Part shown: positions 1 through 5,294 of the stretch, piece by piece
How the letters are laid out: every line of letters starts with the position of its first letter
Numbering within the stretch: the stretch's first letter is position 1
Assembly (NCBI GenBank): GCA_003242525.1
Contig: QGUU01000170.1
Location: 1-5,907, forward strand
DNA length: 5,907 bases
Direction: 5' to 3'
Origin: Pseudomonadota bacterium
GTDB taxonomy: Bacteria; Pseudomonadota; Alphaproteobacteria; Rhizobiales; Rhizobiaceae
Notes under the pieces: model-generated
Told to the model about the DNA's origin: nothing
The model's database searches: none
The model's input: only the letters and a program-made list of their open reading frames with translations
Position numbers and translations under genes: made by a program

Positions 1-1
1 A

Positions 2-505
2 TTTGGGATCGGTTGGCTTCAGGTTATTCCAAATAGCCAGAATGCCGCCACGGCGCTGGCCTTTGTGGTGCTGGTCCTGATCCTGCGCCGCACCAATATC
101 GGCCTTGCCATGCGGGCTGCCGCGCGGGACTTCGACATGGTTCGCATGGTGGGCATCAATGCCAACAAGGTGATCATGGCGGCTTTTGCAGTATCCGGCT
201 TCCTCGCCGGCCTTGCGGCCATCTTCATCATTGCAAGGCGCGGTGTGGTCGATCCGTTCATGGGGTTCGGCCCGGTCCTCAAAGCTTTCGTCGCCGCAGT
301 CCTGGGCGGTTTCGGCTCCCTCGGTGGAGCGGTACTTGGCGGGTTTATCCTCGGCGCGCTCGAAGTCTTCTTCCAGATCGCGTTGCCCAGCAGCATCGCC
401 GGCTACAGGGACGCATTCGTGTTCGCGCTGGTTTCCATCATCCTCGTGTGGAGGCCCCAGGGGCTGCTCGGCACCAAACATCAATTCGGGGATAAAGACC
501 AATGA
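2..505 (+). CDS. livH: Branched-chain amino acid ABC transporter permease, LivH type (5'-truncated by window edge)
   Basis: The reading frame is open from base 2, so the gene begins before the window; 167 C-terminal residues are visible of a family that usually has about 290-310. LivH is one of two inner-membrane permeases of a HAAT-family importer for branched-chain amino acids, or related substrates such as urea or amides. Visible family marks are the cytoplasmic ATPase-docking loop (RRTNIGLAMRAAARD, then MVGINANKV), a Gly/Ala-rich helix (SGFLAGLAA), the KAFVAAVLGGFGSLGGAVLGG segment at about residues 96-116 of the visible part, and a terminal hydrophobic helix ending in WRPQGLLG. The stop overlaps the start of livM (ATGA at 502-505), which indicates translational coupling. 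The substrate cannot be told from this part; the binding protein and ATPases are not in view. Confidence 0.93.
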   Translation, partial: FGIGWLQVIPNSQNAATALAFVVLVLILRRTNIGLAMRAAARDFDMVRMVGINANKVIMAAFAVSGFLAGLAAIFIIARRGVVDPFMGFGPVLKAFVAAVLGGFGSLGGAVLGGFILGALEVFFQIALPSSIAGYRDAFVFALVSIILVWRPQGLLGTKHQFGDKDQ

Positions 506-1527
506 CCGACCTGCAGCATTCCCTCAAGGGTGCCGCGCTCACGGCACTCCTGCCGATCCTCATCACGGTGCTGGTCGTTGCGTTTGGCAGCGGAGCGCAG
601 GAGCGCATCGTCAACCTGTTCCTGATCAACGTCATCCTGGTGATCGGTCTTCAGGTGTTCATGGGCAATTCAAGTGTGGTGAATTTCGGCCATATCAGCT
701 TCATGGGAATTGCCGGCTACATGGCGGCTATCCTGTCCATCCCGGTCGCCATCAAGAAGACGATCATTCCCAACGCGCCATTCGGCCTGGCCACCTTCCA
801 GCTCGGCCCCGTCGAAGCGGCCGTCATCGCTATTCTTCTTGCCATGGCGATTGCCCTGATCGTCGGCCTTGTCATTGTGCGCGAGTCCGGGATTTCCGCC
901 ACGATCCTGACGCTGGCGCTTTTGGTTATCGTTCACACCGTCATTGCCAACTGGGTGGAACTGACGCGCGGCATGCGAGCGCTTTACGGCGTCCCGATGA
1001 CGATAAACACCTGGCTGGTCCTCACTGTGGCTGTCCTGGTGATCTTCCTCGGTCGCTGGTTCCGGGATTCTTCGGTTGGGCTGCAATTGCGGGCGAGTGG
1101 TGAAAACCTCATCGCGGCCGAGAGCTCGGGCGTTAATGTTCGACGGCTGCGCCTGGTGGCGTGGGTGCTGAGCGCAGGCATCGTCGCAGCAGGCGGTGTC
1201 CTCTACGTTTACCTGATTGGCTCGGTAAGCCCGAAAAGCTTTTACTTCGACACAACCCTGCTAACGCTCGCCATGTTGATACTGGGAGGCATGAACAGCG
1301 TTTCTGGAGCCGTGATCGGCGTGATTGTCGTGACCGCCGGGTTCGAGATCATACGCTACTTCGAAAGCAGTCCGGTGATCCTGGGCGTCAAGCTGCCCGA
1401 ATTTCTTGGACTGACGGGCTTTTTCCTGGGGCTCATCATTGTCCTGTCCATGGCGTTTCGGCCTACGGGCATAGTCGGTACCGACGAAATCGACGAGGTT
1501 GTTCGGAGGAGAAGACAGCTTCGGTAG
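502..1527 (+). CDS. livM: Branched-chain amino acid ABC transporter permease, LivM type
   Basis: A complete 341-residue integral membrane protein, normal length for LivM. It pairs with LivH to form the membrane channel of a HAAT-type importer. Family marks are the early NFGHISFMGIAGYMAA segment (about residues 61-76), the TRGMRALYGVP loop (155-165) typical of the periplasmic side, and the docking loop VGLQLRASGENLIAAESSGV (192-211), followed by a Gly-rich helix, then LTLAMLILGGMNSVSGAVIG (254-273) and a C-terminal MAFRPTGIVG. About eight to ten hydrophobic segments are seen. The start ATG lies inside the livH stop; a GGGGA stretch at 488-492 may serve as ribosome site, with coupling doing the rest. 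The tail EVVRRRRQLR is basic. No livG or livF follows, so the ATPases must lie upstream or elsewhere. Confidence 0.95.
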   Translation: MTDLQHSLKGAALTALLPILITVLVVAFGSGAQERIVNLFLINVILVIGLQVFMGNSSVVNFGHISFMGIAGYMAAILSIPVAIKKTIIPNAPFGLATFQLGPVEAAVIAILLAMAIALIVGLVIVRESGISATILTLALLVIVHTVIANWVELTRGMRALYGVPMTINTWLVLTVAVLVIFLGRWFRDSSVGLQLRASGENLIAAESSGVNVRRLRLVAWVLSAGIVAAGGVLYVYLIGSVSPKSFYFDTTLLTLAMLILGGMNSVSGAVIGVIVVTAGFEIIRYFESSPVILGVKLPEFLGLTGFFLGLIIVLSMAFRPTGIVGTDEIDEVVRRRRQLR

Positions 1528-1548
1528 CTTTGCGGGATGCAGGCTTAG

Positions 1549-1569
1549 GCCCGCCGTCCTTCGGCGGGC
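1549..1569. terminator. GC-rich hairpin after livM, possibly bidirectional terminator
   Basis: An 8-bp perfect stem (GCCCGCCG at 1549-1556, CGGCGGGC at 1562-1569) encloses a 5-nt loop. It lies 21 nt after the livM stop and between two converging genes. There is no T-run on either side, so intrinsic termination is possible but not proven; it may instead protect the 3' ends. Confidence 0.5.
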
Positions 1570-1627
1570 GCGATGGTGGCCAGCCGTGAAGCAAGGTGCG
1601 TCGTTGGTATCTACGCTTGCCGGCCAC

Positions 1628-1864
1628 TCAGGCAGCTTTCAGCTGTCGCTTTGCCATGCGAGCAGCCTCTGCCCGCATTGCGGCAAGGGCAAGCCAGTCT
1701 CGGTAAAGGCCCTTGTCCTCCTTGGAAAAGGAGCGCCGGGCCTTCATGGCATCGAAAGTGTCGCCCGGATGGCTCCTTTCATAGTCGTCACGGACCAGCG
1801 ATTCGAGATAGGCACGCTCGGCTTCGTCTGCCGGGCGGACGAAATCGTGTGAATTGCTCAGCAT
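1628..1864 (-). CDS. Small charged protein of unknown function (78 aa), second gene of a two-gene operon
   Basis: Not recognised as a named family. The 78-aa product has no signal peptide or membrane segment, is rich in Asp/Glu/Arg/Lys, and its C-terminal half (about residues 54-77, YRDWLALAAMRAEAARMAKR) looks like a basic amphipathic helix. I chose the ATG at 1864 over an in-frame ATG 33 nt upstream because an AAAGGA ribosome site (1872-1877 on the complement) sits 7 nt before it. This start also gives a 7-nt overlap (ATGCTGA) with the stop of the preceding gene, a classic coupled arrangement. It should be co-transcribed with the 74-aa gene, and hence under the NsrR-like operator at 2102-2124. 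Open frames on the plus strand here lack such signals. Confidence 0.72.
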   Translation of the reverse strand: MLSNSHDFVRPADEAERAYLESLVRDDYERSHPGDTFDAMKARRSFSKEDKGLYRDWLALAAMRAEAARMAKRQLKAA

Positions 1865-2082
1865 GGTGTCATCCTTTCGGACGGCTCGACATCGCATTGG
1901 TCAGGGACCGGCTTCTGTCCCAGTGCCCAGATCGCACAGGCGGGACGGTCGGCCCCGCAGCAGGCGATGGCTGATTTGATCAGGTCAACTCGTTCCTGTT
2001 CAGGGCAGTATGGAAGGACTGCTGGCAGGAGGGCCGGCAGCCAGGCTCGGACAGTTTGCAATGCGGGTTCGAGATAAGGCAC
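1858..2082 (-). CDS. Small cysteine-rich protein of unknown function (74 aa), first gene of a two-gene operon
   Basis: Not recognised. The 74-aa product has six cysteines (26, 41, 42, 49, 63, 74), including a CC pair in IACCGADRPAC, and a moderately hydrophobic N-terminal stretch (about residues 8-25, LQTVRAWLPALLPAVLPY) that is short for a true membrane helix. No classical metal motif such as CXXCH is present, but the Cys content would allow metal binding or thiol chemistry. The start is a GTG at 2082, the first possible start after an in-frame stop, with TAGGT 7 nt upstream as a weak ribosome site. It overlaps the next gene by 7 nt. Twenty bases upstream of the GTG lies a 23-bp NsrR-like operator, suggesting NO-induced expression. 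Coding status is likely but rests on the coupling and the regulatory context rather than on homology. Confidence 0.62.
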   Translation of the reverse strand: MPYLEPALQTVRAWLPALLPAVLPYCPEQERVDLIKSAIACCGADRPACAIWALGQKPVPDQCDVEPSERMTPC

Positions 2083-2101
2083 GGCAAGTACCTACTCTAT
2101 A

Positions 2102-2124
2102 AAGATACACTCCGCATATATCTT
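2102..2124. promoter_or_regulatory. Predicted NsrR-type operator upstream of the 74-aa/78-aa operon
   Basis: A spaced inverted repeat AAGATACA-N7-TATATCTT (one more A/T pair can be added on each side), 23 bp in all. The 11-bp arms around the central base match at 8 of 11 positions. The known NsrR consensus is AAGATGYATTT-N-AAATRCATCTT, also 23 bp, and the outer AAGAT boxes here are identical to it. The site lies in the 91-bp gap between the nsrR stop and the GTG start of the minus-strand operon. On the minus strand a weak TTGCAT/TATGCG pair with 17-bp spacing (2141 to 2113) would place the site over the spacer and -10. Confidence 0.6.
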
Positions 2125-2173
2125 TTTAGAAATCTATGCAAGAGGCAACTGCCGGGCGAGGGGGTGGCCCCGC

Positions 2174-2602
2174 CTAGGCGGCCGATCGTATACCGAAATC
2201 TTCGGGGCTTAGAAGAAGGTCGGCCAAAGTGTAACGGTCGACCGTATCCCAGAAGGAGAGGAGCGCCTCCTTCAGCACGCCGCGAAGGCGGCAGCGCGGG
2301 GTGATGATGCATTCATTGTTGCTTCGGAAACACTCGACCAGCGCAAAATCCGGTTCGGTCGCGCGCAACACGTCGCCCAGCCTGATGCGCTCGGGCTGCA
2401 TGGCGAGAGCCAGCCCGCCGGAGCGACCACGCACCGCCCTCAGAAAGCCCGCCCGGGTCAATTGGTTCGCCACCTTCATGAGATGGGCGCGCGATATTCC
2501 GTAGAGCCTGGCCGTTTCCTCAATCGTGACCAGTTGCTCGGGTCTGGCCGCAGCGTACATGAGCAGTCGCAGTGCGTAGTCTGAAAAATCAGTCAGTCTC
2601 AT
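2174..2602 (-). CDS. nsrR: Rrf2-family nitric oxide-sensing transcriptional repressor, NsrR-like
   Basis: The 142-aa product is normal for the Rrf2 family. The N-terminal winged helix begins MRLTDFSDYALRLLMY, has a recognition helix at about residues 36-50 (ISRAHLMKVANQLTR) and the wing RGRSGGLAL (58-66). Three cysteines follow in the order VECFRSNNEC and PRCRL (Cys91, Cys98, Cys104), with the ECIITPRCRL string typical of NsrR rather than RirA or IscR. Asp8, the fourth cluster ligand known from Streptomyces NsrR, is also present. By family knowledge it binds DNA with an Fe-S cluster and releases it when NO attacks the cluster. The start ATG has AAGAGG 5 nt upstream. It is transcribed away from the DUF2249 operon and towards the 74/78-aa operon, both with matching operators, so it is probably the local regulator and possibly self-regulated. 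Confidence 0.9.
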   Translation of the reverse strand: MRLTDFSDYALRLLMYAAARPEQLVTIEETARLYGISRAHLMKVANQLTRAGFLRAVRGRSGGLALAMQPERIRLGDVLRATEPDFALVECFRSNNECIITPRCRLRGVLKEALLSFWDTVDRYTLADLLLSPEDFGIRSAA

Positions 2603-2651
2603 GCAGGCCTCTTACGCATCTCCGGAGCGGTCCATCACGCAATCGAACGCA

Positions 2652-2674
2652 AACATGTAAGTATGCGGAATCTT
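2652..2674. promoter_or_regulatory. Weak NsrR-like operator in the nsrR upstream region
   Basis: AACATGTA-N7-GGAATCTT, again 23 bp. The left half differs from AAGATGTA at one position; the right half (AAGATTCC read on the complement) keeps the AAGAT box. The two 11-bp arms match each other at only 4 of 11 positions, so this is much weaker than the other two sites. Its position, 50-72 nt upstream of the nsrR ATG, would suit autoregulation. Confidence 0.33.
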
Positions 2675-2696
2675 TTGCAAGTGCAGGCATGTTAAA

Positions 2697-2719
2697 AATA
2701 TATATTGACAATGTATCTT
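2697..2719. promoter_or_regulatory. Predicted NsrR-type operator overlapping the DUF2249 operon promoter
   Basis: AATATATA-N7-TGTATCTT, 23 bp; the 11-bp arms around the central A match at 9 of 11 positions (right arm, read on the complement, AAGATACATTG). The geometry is that of the known NsrR operator. The TTGACA at 2705-2710 lies inside it, so bound repressor would block RNA polymerase directly. It stands 107 nt before the DUF2249 start codon. Confidence 0.65.
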
Positions 2720-2734
2720 TTTGCTGCCGACTAT
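2705..2734 (+). promoter_or_regulatory. Candidate sigma70-type promoter for the DUF2249 operon
   Basis: A perfect -35 hexamer TTGACA (2705-2710) is followed 18 bp later by GACTAT (2729-2734), a poor -10 match (3 of 6). Weak -10 boxes are common in alphaproteobacteria. The predicted leader is about 85 nt and contains a small CAGCGG-N6-CCGCTG hairpin (2780-2797) shortly before the ribosome site. Confidence 0.45.
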
Positions 2735-2825
2735 CGATGACGCCGGTATCGTGGAAATGCCGGTGCGGGGAGCGCCCTCCAGCGGCGTTATCCGCTGTTT
2801 ATCTTGCGATCGAAGGAACAGCTCC

Positions 2826-3083
2826 ATGGCGAATGCCGCAAACGGAAATCACATCGAAATAGACGTCCGCCCGCTGGTGCCGATGCAGAGGCATCAGAAG
2901 ATCTTCGAGCTTGTCGACCAGCTCACGCCGGGCGGAAGTTTCGTTTTCGTCAACGACCACGACCCCAAGCCCCTCTACTACCAGCTTGAGGCTGAGCATC
3001 CGCAGCAGTTTTCCTGGACCTACCTTGAGCAAGGCCCAGAGGTCTGGCGCGTCGAGATCGGCCGCCTTTCAAAGGCAGCGTAA
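2826..3083 (+). CDS. DUF2249 domain protein, first gene of a predicted NO-responsive operon
   Basis: The 85-aa product is essentially one DUF2249 domain: IDVRPLVPMQRHQKIFELVDQL (split as residues 12-33), GGSFVFVNDHDPKPLYYQLE (36-55, with the conserved NDHDPKPL motif) and FSWTYLEQGPEVWRVEI (62-78). The biochemical role of the domain is unknown; it resembles small SirA/TusA-like alpha-beta proteins and is often found with hemerythrin, Fe-S repair or denitrification genes. The ATG at 2826 is chosen because AAGGA (2813-2817) lies 8 nt before it; an upstream in-frame extension from a TTG at 2721 would cover the promoter leader and does not look like the family. Directly behind an NsrR-like operator, it is probably induced by NO. 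No Cys is present, so simple thiol transfer is unlikely. Confidence 0.87.
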   Translation: MANAANGNHIEIDVRPLVPMQRHQKIFELVDQLTPGGSFVFVNDHDPKPLYYQLEAEHPQQFSWTYLEQGPEVWRVEIGRLSKAA

Positions 3084-3101
3084 CAGCTGCGCTCAACCGG
3101 G

Positions 3102-3123
3102 GCGCCCGCGTCTGAGCGGGCGC
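3102..3123 (+). terminator. Strong intra-operon hairpin between the DUF2249 and DUF59 genes
   Basis: An 8-bp perfect stem (GCGCCCGC at 3102-3109, GCGGGCGC at 3116-3123) with a 6-nt loop GTCTGA sits in the 60-bp gap, 18 nt after the DUF2249 stop. No T-run follows, so it may be a partial terminator or an mRNA-stabilising element that sets the ratio of the first gene to the rest. Confidence 0.45.
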
Positions 3124-3143
3124 GCCTATGACAGGACACTGAC

Positions 3144-3461
3144 ATGGCGGATGTGGAAGTACTGCAACTGGACGATGAAAAGGTCGAGGAGGCTCTTCGT
3201 TGCGTGATCGACCCCGAGCTTGGCTACAATATCGTCGACCTGGGGTTGGTCTATGCCGTTCTAGTCAACGATGGTGTCGTCAATATCGTGATGACTACGA
3301 CGACAAAAGGCTGCCCCGCCACCAACTACCTCCAACAGGGAGCCTATGACGCTGCGGGGAGCGTTGCCGGCGTAAAATCCGTGGACGTCGTCCTTACCTA
3401 TGATCCGCCTTGGTCGCCAGAGCGCATGAGCCCGGCAGCCAAAGCGCATTTCGGCATCTGA
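3144..3461 (+). CDS. DUF59/MIP18-family metal-sulfur cluster assembly factor (SufT/PaaD-like)
   Basis: The 105-aa single-domain protein shows the family signature: VIDPELGYNIVDLGLVYAV (residues 21-39), a beta strand VVNIVMTTTTKGCPATNYL (45-63) with the conserved Cys57, and the C-terminal VLTYDPPWSPERMSPAAK (83-100), very like SufT proteins that end in DPPW(T/S)P-M(S/T). Members help load or mature Fe-S or other metal centres on client proteins; PaaD does this for phenylacetyl-CoA oxygenase. A second cysteine, Cys20, precedes the DPE motif. AGGA (3133-3136) is 7 nt before the ATG. In an NsrR-type cluster a role in rebuilding NO-damaged Fe-S proteins is a reasonable inference. No sufBCDS or paa genes are in view, so sufT or paaD is not assigned. 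Confidence 0.88.
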   Translation: MADVEVLQLDDEKVEEALRCVIDPELGYNIVDLGLVYAVLVNDGVVNIVMTTTTKGCPATNYLQQGAYDAAGSVAGVKSVDVVLTYDPPWSPERMSPAAKAHFGI

Positions 3462-3477
3462 CAACAGCGGGCGACAT

Positions 3478-3747
3478 ATGGACTTGACCGCCAAGAAGGC
3501 CGGGAACTCAGGCAAGGACGCACCGTTGCCCGGTCTGGCCACGATTCTCCTCGCCAGTCTGGAAGCGCTGGCGAAGGCAGGGGAAGTCGATGCCGCCTGC
3601 CGGCAGGCCGGCAAGGCCTGTGCGCAGTTGCGCCTTACCGACCCGGATCTGTGGCGGCGGTTCAACGCCTTTCTGCATCGATGGAGCAGGCATACGCATC
3701 TGAACCTGCGCGGCGAGGAAAATGACATGGCTGGTAGAGATGATTAA
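3478..3747 (+). CDS. Small protein of unknown function (89 aa)
   Basis: No family recognised. The product has a flexible N-terminus (residues 1-17), a helix around 18-50 (LATILLASLEALAKAG followed by EVDAACRQAGKACAQL, Cys41 and Cys48) and a basic, aromatic region DPDLWRRFNAFLHRWSRHTHL (55-75, quoted in part as DPDLWRRFNAFLHRW). It looks soluble and helical; the helix is too interrupted for a certain membrane span. The start ATG is 16 nt after the DUF59 stop with only a G-rich stretch (GCGGGCG) as ribosome site, so translation may be coupled. Operon position and gene-like spacing support it being real. The long opposite-strand frame here covers two plus-strand genes and is rejected. Confidence 0.72.
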   Translation: MDLTAKKAGNSGKDAPLPGLATILLASLEALAKAGEVDAACRQAGKACAQLRLTDPDLWRRFNAFLHRWSRHTHLNLRGEENDMAGRDD

Positions 3748-3806
3748 TCCGCTCAAAACGCCGGAAGCGGCGGCTTGAAAGGCTCACTTGGTTGCGGTCT
3801 TGGGCA

Positions 3807-4094
3807 ATGCAGGTCGAAATAGACAAGGATGCTGTCGTCGTTGACGCGAAGCTGGTGGCGAGCCTGCTGGGCGTCGATCCTGCGACAGTGCATTCACTGC
3901 TGAAGACCCAGGAGATCACCTGCGTCTGCGAGCGCGGAATCGAAGAGCATGAGGGCGAATATCGTTTGAGCTTCTTCTACCGAAACCGCCGGGCGCGAGT
4001 ACAGGTTGATGCGGCCGGTAACGTCAAAAAGCGGTCGGTAATAGACTTTGGGGATGTCACCTTGCCGCGCAAGCTAAATCGCGTGGGCAGATAG
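3807..4094 (+). CDS. DUF6522-like small protein
   Basis: A 95-aa protein (from the ATG at 3807) that I recognise, with moderate certainty, as DUF6522: QVEIDKDAVVVDAKLVASLLG (residues 2-22, split), a Cys-X-Cys in ITCVCERGIEEHEG (37-50, Cys39 and Cys41), FFYRNRRARVQVDAAGNV (56-73) and SVIDFGD (77-83). Function is unknown; homologues are found near denitrification and respiratory genes. The start is ambiguous: an in-frame TTG at 3792 has a better ribosome site (GAAAGG, 3777-3782, 9 nt before), while the ATG at 3807 fits the expected family N-terminus MxxEID. The gap to the previous gene is 59 bp, to the next 34 bp. Confidence 0.8.
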   Translation: MQVEIDKDAVVVDAKLVASLLGVDPATVHSLLKTQEITCVCERGIEEHEGEYRLSFFYRNRRARVQVDAAGNVKKRSVIDFGDVTLPRKLNRVGR

Positions 4095-4128
4095 CGCGAT
4101 GTGCGCGGCCATATGACAGCGGTTGTTC

Positions 4129-4569
4129 ATGAGCCATTTTGTCCTTGTCACTCTGCACCTTTTTGCCGCCATCATGTTCGTCGGCACCGTTTTCTTCGAA
4201 GTCCTCATCCTTGAAGGCATTCGCAGGGCGGTTGGGCGCGAGACGATGCGAACCGTGGAAACGGCAATCGGCCAGCGGGCGCGCCGCCTGATGCCATTCG
4301 TTATCGCGGTCCTGTACAGTGCGGGCATCGCCATGGCCTGGCGTTATCGCGACGAACTTGCGCATCCTTTCGAAAGCAGCTTCGCAACTCTGCTTTCCAT
4401 CAAGATTGTCCTTGCACTTAGCGTTCTCGCCCACTTCATAACGGCGGTGACCTTGGGCGCCCGCGGCAAGCTAAGAGCCGGCCATTTCCGGTTCATTCAT
4501 CTAAGTGTGTTCTGCCACGTGGTGCTGATCGTCTTCATGGCCAAGGCAATGTTTTATGTCGCCTGGTAG
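4129..4569 (+). CDS. Four-helix His-rich inner-membrane protein, CopD-like
   Basis: The 146-aa product has four predicted membrane helices (about residues 4-27, 55-73, 86-110, 122-144) joined by a basic cytoplasmic loop (RRAVGRETMRTVETAIGQRARR, split at 32-53). The N-terminal pattern LHLFAAIMFVGTVFFE is that of CopD-like and related b-heme membrane proteins. Histidines within or near helices (His10, His102, His124, His130) could ligate heme, though this is inference. It may be a quinone- or heme-linked electron transfer subunit, or a copper-handling protein. I prefer the ATG at 4129 over a TTG two codons upstream; no strong ribosome site is visible for either. It is the last gene of the operon, 34 bp after the DUF6522-like gene. 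Confidence 0.78.
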   Translation: MSHFVLVTLHLFAAIMFVGTVFFEVLILEGIRRAVGRETMRTVETAIGQRARRLMPFVIAVLYSAGIAMAWRYRDELAHPFESSFATLLSIKIVLALSVLAHFITAVTLGARGKLRAGHFRFIHLSVFCHVVLIVFMAKAMFYVAW

Positions 4570-4575
4570 ATAGAT

Positions 4576-4607
4576 GCTGCGGCGCGGGGGGAGGGGGCGA
4601 CCGCAGC
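4576..4607. terminator. Inverted repeat with G-rich loop between convergent genes
   Basis: GCTGCGG (4576-4582) and CCGCAGC (4601-4607) form a perfect 7-bp stem around an 18-nt loop that holds runs of six and five G. It starts 7 nt after the operon's last stop in a 69-bp convergent gap. No T-run is seen, so terminator function is only likely from position. Confidence 0.45.
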
Positions 4608-4638
4608 GCCTGACGAAGCTTTTGCAGGCGAACTCGAC

Positions 4639-4995
4639 CTAGGCTGCGGTGTTGCGGGTCAGGATGAATGCCCCGGCGCCGGACATCGCCAGGGCCTGCA
4701 GGCCGACAATGGCAGGATCGACGGCGAGAAGCAGCGAGACGGCCAGCGACAGTGCCATGGTCAGCACGCTCGCCACCTTGGCTCTGCGGCTTATGGCGCG
4801 GTGGGTACGCCAGTCGCGGATCGCCTTGCCGAACATGCGACTCTGGAGCAGTCGTTCATTCAGGGTGGGCGACGAGCGTGCGAAGCAGAATGTCGCCAGG
4901 ATTGCAAAGGGAGTTGCCGGCAGCAGCGGCAGCATCACGCCCAGTCCCGCGAGCATTAGGGACCCCAGACCGAAGGTCAGCCAGATGATGCGCAT
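4639..4995 (-). CDS. YbaN-like DUF454 family inner-membrane protein
   Basis: The 118-aa product matches DUF454 closely: an N-terminal helix with the motif GLGVMLPLLPATPFAILATF (residues 17-36), then CFARSSPTLNERLLQSRMFG (37-56) and IRDWRTHRAISRRAK (59-73), followed by two C-terminal helices (about 74-92 and 96-113). E. coli YbaN is the prototype; molecular function is unknown. The family commonly lies near respiratory, heme or nitrogen-oxide genes in proteobacteria. The ATG is at 4995 with only an A-rich upstream stretch (GAAAAAG) for ribosome binding. The gene converges on the DUF2249 operon and has its own upstream region, in which a short direct repeat (TTGAAACAGCCG then TTGAAAAAG on the complement) is seen, but no clear NsrR-type site. 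Confidence 0.88.
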   Translation of the reverse strand: MRIIWLTFGLGSLMLAGLGVMLPLLPATPFAILATFCFARSSPTLNERLLQSRMFGKAIRDWRTHRAISRRAKVASVLTMALSLAVSLLLAVDPAIVGLQALAMSGAGAFILTRNTAA

Positions 4996-5294
4996 ACGAT
5001 CTTTTTCAACGGCTGTTTCAAAGGCTTAGCCGATTGTTCCTTGTGCAGAACTCTAAAACGGGACGTCGTCCCAATGATCTGCTCCGTAGGCCCACTGTGC
5101 AACTCCAGCATATAGCGCCTGCCGTGGGCGGCAAGTGCATTGGCAAGGCGAAATCGTCGGCGATGCTCGAACGGACCGACTGTGTCCCGGTCATCCTGAT
5201 TGCCCTGGAGTCCCCCACCAGGATCATGAATTTTCCCAGGCTTCAGACTTGAGACCTAGCAAAGAAATTGCATGGAAGCCGCAATCTATTTCGT

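Noticed and set aside
1499..1974. Open frames on the plus strand across the 78-aa and 74-aa genes
   Set aside because: They run antisense to the coupled minus-strand pair, lack ribosome sites, start inside livM or in the hairpin, and resemble no protein family.
1976..1988. TTGATCAGGTCAA resembling an FNR/NnrR box
   Set aside because: It is 13 bp instead of the 14-bp TTGAT-N4-ATCAA form, and lies inside the 74-aa coding sequence, with no promoter next to it.
2056..2304. Plus-strand open frame across the nsrR 3' end and the 2102-2124 operator
   Set aside because: It is antisense to nsrR and to the regulatory gap; composition is Arg/Pro/Gly rich as expected for a high-GC shadow frame.
2721..2825. 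N-terminal extension of the DUF2249 protein from a TTG at 2721
   Set aside because: The ATG at 2826 has a well-placed AAGGA, the DUF2249 domain starts right after it, and the extension would begin inside the predicted promoter.
3261..3728. 155-codon minus-strand open frame
   Set aside because: It overlaps the well-supported DUF59 gene and the 89-aa gene in full and reads as an Arg/Ser/Cys-rich shadow with no family features.
4975..5000. AAGAT-containing sequence at the YbaN-like start as a fourth NsrR site
   Set aside because: The opposite half-site is missing at the 23-bp spacing and the sequence overlaps the start of the coding region.
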